Assembly: GCA_948470475.1 (NCBI GenBank)
Contig: OX419335.1
Location: 42,553,025 to 42,617,024, forward strand
Direction: 5' to 3'
Source of the DNA: Galaxea fascicularis
Taxonomy: Eukaryota; Cnidaria; Anthozoa; Scleractinia; Euphylliidae
Length of the DNA: 64,000 bases
The position numbers and the translations under genes were made by a program. Below are positions 39,201 to 51,200 of this stretch, piece by piece. Position 1 is the stretch's first letter, and every line of letters begins with the position of its first letter. A model generated the notes under the pieces. The model ran no database searches. It saw only the letters and a list, made by a program, of their open reading frames with translations, and was not told the DNA's origin.

Positions 39201-42200
39201 CAGAATTGATCCGCGCTGCCGCTGCTGTCGAAGAGGGACCCATGCAGACTGGCGGTCGATTCGACTTCGACCTGGACCCCGTGGTGGATCGACGAAGCGA
39301 GCGGATGGGTGTGGAGGAGCGCGTGTTTCGGGCGCGCGTTCGCCAGAGAGGTCAACTGGAGCCCGGGCAAAATATCGCGGCAACCTTGACGCGAGGGTTG
39401 CGGGCCAGCATGAACCGTTTATTGGATGACGACGACGACATCGAGGATCGCGACCGCGTGTTCTTCACGTTGGGATCGGACCGTTTGGCCAATAACTATA
39501 ATGGATGGGGTCTACGTGCTGGCGAATGGCGGCGGAATGATTTTCGCGTGGAGGAGATGTTGAAACATTTGGCCCGAATGCTGAATTCGAACGAACAGTT
39601 TGAAATGGACGACTCGTTTCAATTGGCGTTCGTACACGTGCGGTCTCGACCTCAAGGTGGCGGTCAGCGTCGACGATTCAAACCGGGCCATCGATCCATG
39701 GCGGTGTTGCGAAGGATGAAACAGACGGTGGTCCGCATACAGCCGACGCGCGAGAATACGTGTTGCGCGCGAGCCATCGTGACGGCCCGAGCCAAAGCGG
39801 AACATCATCCGAAATGGCGAGCGTTCTTGCGAGGTCGTGCCATTCAAGGGTTGGAAGCCGACCGACTGCACGAGTTGGCGGGCGTGCCTCGTGGGAAATG
39901 CGGGGACAACGAGTTGAAGCGTTTCGCGGCCCACCCGAGCATGTACGATTACCGGATCGTGGTGATCGATGCGGACCGGTGTTTCGAGGCGTTCGCGTAC
40001 GGATTCGGGCACAAGATATTGGGACTGTTGCACGAGAAGGGACATTACGATACCATTACGTCCTTGCCCGGTTTCTTCGGCACGAGTTACGTGTGCGCGT
40101 ATTGCTTCAAAGGGTACAACAACCAAGGACAGCATCGATGTTTGCGCAACGAGAACCATTGCGGGGCCTGCTTGCAAGAGGGATGCTCCGACCACGCTCG
40201 AGCCCGTTCGCAGCGCGGAACGGCGACCGTACGATGCGACCACTGTTTGCGCCAGTTTTACGGCTCGACTTGTTTGGAGAATCACTTGGGATACAGTCAC
40301 GACGGGAAGCCCGTGGCGTTCGGCAAACCCAGCGTCTGCAGCGTGCGTCGGAAATGTAAGGGGTGTTTGAAATTGTTGCGGGGTGTCAAGGAAATGAAAG
40401 AACACGTGTGCGGACACGCTACCTGCCCTGCGTGCAAAGAGTACGTGCCGATGGACACCCATCGTTGTTTCTTGCAAGTGGCCAAGCGACCCGCCGAATT
40501 GCAGAAAGAGAAACGCGCCAAGAGGAGAGGTCGGAGGGTGCGACGTGGCGCGGCGGCGGGGTTCCAGACGCTTCGCGCCAACGAGAACAGTGACGCCGAG
40601 GAGTGCAGCGACGACGAGGAGGACGAGGAGAAAGAACCCTTGCACGTCTTCTTCGACATCGAGTGTACGCAAGAAGACGGGCGTCACGTGCCGAATCTCG
40701 TGGTAGCGGAGACCGAGAAAGACGATCGGCCCTTTCGTTTCCCGGGGGACTCCTGCATTCACGATTTTCTGGAGTGGCTCGACACCCTGACGGAGGAAGA
40801 CACGCGACCCCTCACCGTGATCGCCCATAATTTCCAGGGCTACGACAGTTACCCGGTGATCGACGAGTACCATCGCCAGAAAATTCAGATCGATCAAGTA
40901 CGCAATGGTGCCAAAGTGTTAGCCCTGCAGCGCGACGGGATCCGATTCATCGACTCGCTGTCATTCTTCCAAATGCCCCTGTCCGCCTTCCCCAAGACCT
41001 TTGGCCTGACCGAGCTGAAGAAGGGATACTTCCCTCACTTATTCAATACCCGCGAGAACGCCGAGTACGTGGGACCCATCCCGGCCAAGGACTACTACAT
41101 GCCGGAAGGCATGTCCGTCAAAGGACGAAAAGATTTCGAGGCCTGGCACGCGAAGCAAGTGACGGATGGTGTAGAGTTTGACTTTGCCAAAGAACTCGTC
41201 AGTTATTGTGAGTCCGACGTGCGCCTGCTGAAGGAGGGTTGCCTCACCTTCAAACGATTGTTTGAAGCCAAAACGAGTTTCAACCCTTTTGAACAAATCA
41301 CCATCGCCTCGGCGTGCAACAGGGACCTTCGTATGAACCGGATGATCCCCGAAAGTATTGCGAGCGAGCCGTTGAACGGATGGCGAATGACGACCCGACA
41401 TTCTCGCGGGGCCATGGAATGGTTGCTGTGGCGGGAGCACGGATTGCGCCAATCGCATTGGATGGCCTTGACCGACGATGAACAGGAGGGGGAGGACATG
41501 ATGATGTTAGCCTACCCCGACGCGGCTCATTTTCACCACCCACTCTGGCGCACGTACATCCAACACGCACGCAACAAGGGGGAGTACCTGGTCCCGGGAA
41601 CGCGTTTTCGACTGGATGGTTACGACCCGGAGACCCGCACAGCCTACGAATTCCACGGGTGTTTTTGGCACGGGTGCCGCAGCTGTTACCCCCAACGGTC
41701 GGAGGAACATCGCCGTCTGCTGGACCGATCGATGGAGGACGTGCGGATGCTGACGGAACGAAAGAAGGAAGGTTTGACGAGCAGGGGGTATCGGGTGATC
41801 GAGATGTGGGAGTGTGAGTGGAACCGCCTCAAGCGAGAGGACGAGGACGTGCGCGCTTTCGTGGAGGGTCTCGACTTGCAAGATCCCTTGGATCCCCGCG
41901 AGGCGTTTTTTGGCGGTCGTACGAATGCCATTCAACTGCACGCCCTGGTGGACGAATCCCTCGGAGAGGAGATCCGGTACTACGATTATACGAGTCTGTA
42001 CCCGTACGTCAACAAGACGGGCAAGTACCCCGTGGGCCACCCCGAATTCATTTACGACCCCGACACCACGAGCCTGGACGGGTATTTTGGATTAGTCAAG
42101 TGCACGGTGTTGCCGCCGGAAGGGTTGTTTCATCCCGTGTTGCCCTACCGCACCCACGAAAAATTGACGTTCCCGCTGTGTCGCCGTTGCGTGGAAGACA

Positions 42201-45200
42201 ATGTGGATCGTCCGTTGTTGGACAGGGTGAGTTACTGCTCGCACTCGGACGAAGACCGGGCGCTGATCGGGACGTGGTGCACCCCGGAACTCGCTAAAGC
42301 AGTGGAGATGGGGTACGTGATCAAGGCCATTCACGAGGTCTGGCATTTCCCCGAGAGCCGCGCGGGTCTCTTCGAGGACTACGTGAACGCTTGGCTCAAA
42401 ATCAAAGAGGAAGCCAGTGGATGGCCCCGCGCCGACATGACGGAGGCGGAGAAGCAGCAGTACCTCAACGACTACAAGCGACGCGAGGGGATCCAACTCG
42501 ACCACGATAAGATGGAGAAGAACCCCGGTCTCCGTGCTCTCGCCAAGATGATGCTGAACAGCATGTGGGGCAAGTTCGGGCAGAGGGAGAACAAGACGCA
42601 AGTGAAGGAGTTTGTGGACCCCCAATCCATGCATGCCTTTTTGGATAGTGACGGAAACGACATCAAATACGTCAGCCCCTTGACGGAAGAGCGGGTGGAG
42701 GTCCACTTTCAAAAAGAGCACGACGACCGGGGCGTCTCGCCCAACCTCAACATCTTTGTGGCGGCCTTCACCACCTGTTGGGCGCGCTTGAGACTCTACG
42801 AGGCGTTGGAGCTGTTGGACGAGCGGGTGCTCTATTTTGACACCGATTCGGTGATCTTCGTCCACCGCCCGGGAGAACCCGACCCACCCCTCGGCGAATA
42901 TCTGGGGGATTTCAAAAACGAACTAGAGGCAGACGACACTATCATGGAATTCTGTTCGGGAGGGCCCAAAAACTACGGGTATAAGACTCTGACCGGTCAC
43001 ACCTGCTGCAAGGTGCGGGGATTTTCCCTGAACAGCGAAGGGAGTGCCCAATTGAATTACGAGGTGCTGCGTCGGAATACCCTGGACGAAGTGCAGTCTC
43101 CCCTTCGCGAACCGCGGTGGCGCCGTATCACGAAATCCCATAACATTGTGCGGGATGCCAAACAGTATCAACTGTACACGCAACCCCAGTACAAGGACTA
43201 TCGCCTAGTGTACAGTAAGAGGGTCTTGGACCCCGTCACCGCGCGTACGTATCCGTACGGCTACGAACGATGCCCACCATGAGAAGAACAAGACCATGAA
43301 CATTTGTGTTTCTCTTGTGTATCGCGTTTTTACGAACTGGTGTTCTTGTTCCTCCTGTTTGCCTTGTTTTTCACCACGTTCCAATTAAAAAATCAAGGAG
43401 CTGCCGTTGTTTATTATTTATAAAAAGAAGAGACGGACGCTTGCATTTTTTTTTTCAAAGCATGTATTTTAATGTCTCATTAAAAAAAAACAATTTCAAA
43501 CACAACTTGGCTTGCATGATGCGTCTCACGATGGCTTCGGTCCAAGTCTGGTCCGCGGGGAGGGTGTCCAATTATCTTCCGGTCTGCCTTCCATTCGTCC
43601 CTTAAGGTAACACGATGGGTCAGGGGAACGATGGGCGAGGACTACACCCCGAAACCCGAACCCAAAGCAGAGGTGGAGGAGGATGTGGCCACCCCCGCCT
43701 CGGTCTTTGAGCCCCTTTACGAAAAGGCCTTGCGAGAACGCGATCTGTGGCGTGCACGGTGTGACGACCTGTTAGACCTGGTGTTGTGTGAGTACTGTGA
43801 GGACGAGAAAAACCAGGTGTACCAACGTGGGACCCCCGAAGAAGTGTTGTGCTGGAAACCCTGTAATTGTAGTTGGCCTTGTAATCGCGTGCGGTCCATT
43901 TTTAAAGATTAAACCGTTAAAGACCTCATTCCGAGGTGTGTTGTTGTTGTAGTGTATGCATGTTGACCTTCCCCTCACCCACGACCCTAGACAAATAGCA
44001 TAAAAAGACGGGACGCCGTGGCACGGGGGTCAGACGAGATGAGGGGACTCAGGGACATGTACGTGACCCTGTCGAGCGACACGACGCCCGAATTTCCCCA
44101 GAACACGGCGGCGTCCTTTCAAGTGCGATTAGCCACTCCCCTGACGTTTGGAGAGCCTGGGTGGGAAGTGGCCTTGAGCAGTCTGGTCATGCGCGATCGT
44201 GGGATGGACGTCACCCTCTTGCACGACCAACCTAGCAAGGCCTTGTTGGTCACGACCACCCGATTACTGAAAGAGGGGGATTCGGACTTTCCCTGGACGA
44301 TCAAGAACCAAGTCCTTGTCAGTGACATGGTGGCCTCGAATACTCGACATCCCTTGCCATCGGGCGAAGCGTTCATGAAAGCCTTGATCGAACAATGGTT
44401 GTTGAAAGTCAATCTGTTTGACTACGAAGACGGAACCCTGCAGATCCGCCCCCGCGTGAGTTGGGACACCTCCAATGGTGCCACGGAGATGATTGTCGAT
44501 GGATTCGATGAAACGACCTTTGAATTGAACAAGAGTTTGTGTTTCAAGATGGGTTGGTTGGTGCCCGACCCATCGCAAAGCTTGTCATTTCTCCTAGGCC
44601 ACAATGCCATTCCCGAATTGCGTCAAGTGGTCACGGGCCCGGCCCCAAGGTGGGGTCACACGGTGGACTCCATCATTGCTCACGGTGACGTGCTGCTAAA
44701 ATACGATTCCACGCGTGACACGGTCATGTTTTCGTCTAAAGTGAAATGGCGCTTCGTGCGTCTGAATGACGCCTTCGACAGTGTGGTGGGCAAGACGCAC
44801 CACACGCAGGGTCTGCACATCTATTCCAACGTGGGACGTGCCGTCATGGTGGGGGATCGGACGACCGATCTCTTGCAAGAGGTGCCGCACTTGCAGCGAG
44901 GGGAGGGTGGTGTGTATTACGAACCCTCGCCAGAACGATTTCGGTCTGTGCGCTATTACGGACTGGAGGTGGCCAGCGTCAGTTTGAGGGATGGGTTGGG
45001 GCATGCGTTGCCCACGGCACAAGTGGGTCGCACGCACACGACGGTCACCTTGCATTTCAGACGCAGGAAGTCATAAAACCGGGCCGTCCGCCACCTTGAC
45101 TCATCAGTGTGCGAAAACCATGACGACGTGCGCAGACGTGTGGAGTCGATGCCGTTGGGTCATGTTGCGCACGGTATGTCGATCGCTCGTGGCCGTCATA

Positions 45201-48200
45201 GGGGCACCAAGTAAGGATGTGTTCGCCATGGACGCGGCCGCCGATGGCACTCCCCTCGACGTCTTCGAATACCTTCTCGACGAGTTGCACTGGGGGACCT
45301 TCACAGCCTTTGTGGTGTGGTTGGACGAGGGGTACCCTTGGCCAGAAAGTTGGCAATGGTACCGCAAGATACATAAAACGTACGGGCTATGCCTGCCCAC
45401 CATTCGAGAGTTGGCGTGGCGTCGATTTTGCCTGTGGGTGACGGACAGACTTCGACGACCATGAAGAAAAAAGAGACCATAAAGCCCACAACGGCAGCAT
45501 CCTACGAGGACCCTGCAGCGCCCGGGGCCTTGGGCGGGGTGGCCCGGTTTGCACGCGCTCACGGGTGGTCCCTCAAGAAGGCACGCACCTTGTTGGAAAA
45601 GAATTTGGCCTACACGTTGCACAAACCCCCGCGTCGGCGGTTTTTGACGCTGCCTGTCTTGGTGTTTCATCGCGACCAGCAATGGGTGGCCGATCTAGTG
45701 GAAATGCAGCGCGTGGCCCGCCACAACCGCGGCATACGTTACCTCCTGACCGTGGTGGACGTCTTGTCAAAATACGCCTGGGTGCGTCCGTTGAAAAACA
45801 AGACGGGCGCCGAGGTCGTGCGAGCCTTTCGAAGCATTCTCAAGGACGGTGGACGCCGGCCACAAACCTTGCAAACGGACAAAGGCAAAGAATTTTACAA
45901 CGCTACTGTGCAGGCCTGGTTGAAGCGAGAAGGCATTCATCATTTTTCCACGAAAGGGGATGCCAAAGCCGCCGTGGTGGAACGGTTCAATCGCACGCTC
46001 AAGGGCCGAATGTACCGCTATTTCACCGCCGCCAACACCTTGAAGTACATCGACATCCTGCCCGACTTGGTGGCTGGGTATAATGCCTCCAAGCACCGTA
46101 GCATTGGTTTGGCACCGAGACAAGTGACGCCGGAGAACGAGGAGTTTGTGTGGCAGCGATTGTACGGTTTACGGTTGAAACCTGATCGGAGGCGACCTCG
46201 ATTGGCCAGAGGGGATCGCGTGCGCTTGAGCAAACGCACGAGACTCTTCAAGAAAGGGTATTTGCCTCAATGGACGGAGGAAGTGTTTGTCGTGCAACGC
46301 GTGGTGCCGGGGGTTCCCATCACCTACAAAATCGAAGAAATGGATGGCACATCCGTGGAGGGGACGTTTTACGAAGAGGATCTACAAAAAGTCACCGTGG
46401 ACGACGACACCTTGTGGCGCATCGAAAAAGTACTTAAACGGCGTGGCAAGCGAGCGTTGGTGAGATGGAAAGGGTGGCCGGCCAAATACGATAGTTGGAT
46501 CCCCACGTCGGACCTCAAGGCATGGAAGAGCTCTACGTGACGTTGCCCAGCGATGGCGGAGGAGCTCAATTCGCGAGGGCCAATCGCAACAACAGTTACA
46601 AGGTGCAATTGCCCACCCCCTTGCAGTTCGGAGGCAAAGACTGGCAAGTGGGGTTGGCGAGCCTGTCGCTACCCCTTCGGAACGAATTTCGGTCCGCCCT
46701 GTTGCAAAAGTTTCCTTCGGGCACCCAACTGGCCTATCAACGGGGCTACACGACCAAGGTGGATGCGCGCGGGACACGCAGTGTGGCCAACAACAACGTG
46801 AGGGCTGTGGTCACCGTGGACGACCTGTTGCAGGACGAGTCGGTGCACGACGGGGTCTCTTTCATGCGGTCCCTCGTGTTCGAGTTGCAAAAGGGAATCG
46901 CCTACTATTTCAAGTACACGGAGAAAGACAGCACGGACCTCGAAGAATGGAAGCATCCGGAAACCGATGCGGAGTACTTTCAAACCCTGCGTTGGACGGG
47001 TCCCACCACCTTGCAAATCGACGGCAGCGGATGCGAGCGCGCTTCCCAGAACATCACAGTGGGCTTTGCGTACGACTTGATGGTGTTGTTAGGAGGCATT
47101 GGCCCAAGCCACAGTTTTCCCGGACCCCAGATCCGTCAGATTCATTACAAGTCCCCTCCCGCCAGCGACAAGATCAACACTCAGCCCATCGATGCGGCCA
47201 CCATCCAGGGAGAGTGGGTCATTCTCACGCAACAACAGACCTGGGAGTTTACCAACTTGAATTGGGGTTGGTTCGAAAAGAGCTTCTTCACCCCCTCGCG
47301 CAGTCTGCGTGTCTACTGCAATGCGGGTCAGAGCACCATCGTGGGTGAACGCATCACGGATCTCCTAAGAGAAGTCCACCTTTCCACCACGGACCGAAAT
47401 GGGTACGCCTACTTCGAACCCACCCACGTGCAATACCTGCCGGTGCGTCAACCCTCGTTCGAGGTGATGGAAGTGCAAATCGCCGAGATGGCCGGTGCCT
47501 TGGCGCATCTGGGGGAGGGACCCTCCAACTTGACTTTGCATTTTCGCCAGCGTGTATAAAGAGAAGACAACCTTGTCGTGGTCTGTGCGGACAATCCAGT
47601 CGACGTGTATAAAAGGACACCCCCTAGCGTCCGAGGCATTTTGCGAGTCATGCGAGGAGGCAGTCTGACACGGTACACCCCCACGTCGCAAGACGGTTCG
47701 GGGCTTTTCAGTCGGTTTGTCGGACCCGTGCTCGAAAGGGGGGGTCAAGTCGTCGCCAGAAAGGTACAAAAGCACGTGAAGAGGGCCTTGAAACGCAAAG
47801 CTGACGAAGTCCTCGACAGAGTGAGTAAACGCGTCAAGCACAGTGTGCACGATATCTTGGGACCCTGAAGATGGTCAAGCGGCGCATCGTCATGACACCC
47901 ATGCCCTCGAGGGGGCTTCAACGGCACGGTCTGAAAGGCGTGGCGCCTCAAGTCGGGGGACGGATTTGGCCGGGGGCTCCTGACATGGTGCCTTCCTGGA
48001 CACGCGCGTATATAAAAGAGATGCACAAGCGACCACGGCAAAGGCGACGAAGACGCCGGTGAGCACGATGAGTGAGGGAAGGACACCTGCCGCCACCACC
48101 TGGCATCCCACCATGCAAATCTTCGACGTACCCCCGACGGATACTTCCTACGAAAAGTATCGCATGGTGTTGGTGAAAGCGGACAGCGGAGGCATTCAAC

Positions 48201-51200
48201 CCATGCAATTTGTCATGTCGGGCGTCAACGAGTACGTGGACTTGAATCGGAGTTACTTCGAAATGGAATTTCAAATGAAACAACACGATGGCAACAACGT
48301 GGCAGCCGCGGACAATCTGTTCCCCGCACAGAATTTATGCCACACCATGATCAAACAATGCAGCGTCACCTTCAATGGCACGTTGATCAGTTCCCAGACG
48401 GACACCTACCCGTACAAAGCTTACTTTGAGACCCTCATCAACAACGATCGCCTGGATGGAGAGAGCCTCTTGCCCTTGCAGGGTTTCCAACAAGATGGAT
48501 TGGATGTGGCCACCCCTTTGACGGCCAACAACGTGGACGACGCGACCCCCCACGCCGACTACACGGCTCTCAGTGCCACGCAAAAAGCTGCCGTGAAGGC
48601 CATGAAGAGAGAACAAGGGCACTACACGGATGGCAAACGACGCACGCTGTACTTCAAGCCGCACTCGGAAGCCTTTTACATGGGTAAACCCTTGGTACCC
48701 TTTGTAGAAGTGGTGGTGCGTTTCTTCTTCCACGAACCAGCCTTCTTCCTCAACGGGGTGGCAGAGCAAGGCCGTTTGACGGACGCCGACATCAAAATCA
48801 AGTTTCACGTGTGTCAAGTGCAATTGTCGGACCCCCTCGCCAATACCTTACAATTACAAAGAAACGAGGGGTTTTATGCCAAGTACCCCTTGGTGCGTTC
48901 GGAGATTCGCACGTATGCCCTCCCTGCGGGTCAGACGGATTTTGACGAAGATCGCATCTTTCTCCACCGCGTGCCCGATCGGATGATTGTGGGGTTGTTG
49001 CACCAGAGCAGTTACAATGGCGACTACACGTACTCGCCGTTTGCCTTTCAACAGTTTGGGTTACAGTGGATCAAACAGTTTGTGGACGGCGAAGAGTATC
49101 CCTACGGCACGACCCTCGAATTGAATGCGAACGATGGCAACAAAGATCTCGTGGGGTATTTCCGCTTCGTGCAGGCCACCTCGGCTTGGAAAGAAAGGCG
49201 ACCCAACCTGGTACGGCCCCAAGAGTGGGGGTACGGCAAGAATTGCACCTTGTACGTCTTCGACAATGTGGCCAGTGGGGATGCCGACGGTAAAATTCTC
49301 AACCCGCAAAAAGAGGGCAACGTGCGCGTGCAATTTCACTTGAATGCCGGGTTGGCTCACGTCGCCACGGTGGTCATTTACGGCGAATTTGAGAACGTCA
49401 TGCAAATCACCCATGACGGAGGCGTGTTGTACAATGCCTATGGCACATAAAAGAGCCATTAGAAGGCAGGCCTAGGTCAGTCCCACCATGGAGTTGGTGC
49501 CCACCACGGACGAACAGTTGCGGCATTTGGCCGAAGACGACCCCCACCTTGGTCCTCATTTTGCCGGGGTCTTTCCCAGCGACCGACTGCCCCCTCGACC
49601 CACCCGAGACCGTGCGCAAGGGTATATCGTCAACGTGGACCCTCACGATCGTCCCGGCAGTCATTGGATGGCCCTTTGGACGCCAGGCCCTGACGACGAC
49701 GAAGAGGAGGACACCTGCTTGGTGATGGACAGTTTTGGGTTACCGTTGTGGCGTTACGGGGCGCCTGCCCTGGAAGACTGGTTGGAAAAGCATTGGTCCA
49801 CCCTTCGTTTCAACGAGCGCAGTTTGCAAGCCATCGACAGCAACACGTGCGGTGCCTATGCCCTCCTGTTTTTGGTGCATTGCAGTCTGGGAGGCACGCT
49901 ACAGACGTTTCAACAGTATTTTAGTCGTTACGATTTCGTGAAGAACGACGCTCGCGCGGCTGCCTGGTTCAAGCGATTGGTGCGACGCGATTTGGCGTGG
50001 CATCGTTTGACGGGCCCCATTCGCCAGAGTAACCACGTGCCCGTGCGTCTGATGGACATGCTCATGACGATGACGGGGAACCCGGAAGGCCAAAACTACG
50101 ATACCGTGTATTAGCAACAACGAGGTCGTTCTCAATAAAACATTTAAAAAAAAGCGGTGACTGTCCTTTGTCTATATAAAAGGGGGGCGCACTCTTAGGG
50201 AAACCATATCAGTATGGCCCAACGACGCCTCGACTTGCAACCTGTGACGGGGCTCGTACCTCCGCGACTTACCTCGACGGTTCCCTTACCCAGTCAAGCC
50301 ACGTGGATGGGTATGATGCAACGGTTGCAGGAACAATACGGTCCCGAACCCGACCCACCTAAACGCGTGCGGAGCAAAAAGAAAAAGATCAAGATGGTCA
50401 AAGACACCGTGACGTTGGCCGAGGTCTTTCGTAAACTCCCCAAGCCCTTGAAGACGCAAAAGGTGCCTCTCACGGGGCGTCTGACGTTGAATTCCATGCT
50501 CAGACGTCTGAAAGCGGGCAGTATAAAAATCGACGCCTTGCTGTGGAGTTGAACAAAGATGATTCGGACACCGAGTAGCCTGTTGGTGGTGGGACCCTCG
50601 GGGTGTGGCAAGACGGTATTTGTCACCAAACTCTTGAAAGCGCCTCACCGGTACTTTTGCGACGTGGTGCCCAACGTCCACTATTGTTACGGGGTGTGGC
50701 AAGAGGGCTTTCTCCCGTTGGCTCGACTGGGGGTACACATGCACAAAGGCATACCCGAGAGCGATCAATTACAACGTTGGTTCGGTCGCACGAAAGGAGG
50801 GGTCTTGGTCCTCGACGATCTGATGGAGGAAGGGGGCAACGACAAACGCGTGTTGGATCTGTTCACCAAAGACTCGCACCATCGCAACATCACCGTGCTG
50901 TATCTCTGTCAAGACATGTTTCCCCCTGGCAAGTACGCCAAGACCATTTCGCGTAATGCGCATTACATCGTGGCCTTCAAGAGTCCTCGCGATCAGTTGG
51001 GGTTCACCAACCTCATCAGGCAAGCCTTTCCCAAACATTGGCCCGACGTGTTAGACGTCTACGACACGGTGACGGCCCGACCTTTTGGGTACGTCTTCTT
51101 GGATCTGCATCCGGCCTCCGACGATACGTACCGGGTCTTTTCGGACCTCTTGGAGGACGAAGGGTACACCCGTGCCTTTGCCAAGCCCCACCGTCCGACA

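Noticed and set aside
39512..40897. 461-codon open frame on the minus strand inside PolB, with other long antisense frames (for example 42092-42865).
   Set aside because: They are shadows of the GC-rich PolB gene. The PolB frame has all expected motifs; the antisense products show no domain.
44018..44038. GTG start for penton-like gene 1, and likewise non-ATG starts at 46495, 47578 and 48059.
   Set aside because: An animal host needs ATG starts. Suitable ATGs lie a few codons downstream with correctly spaced upstream motifs.
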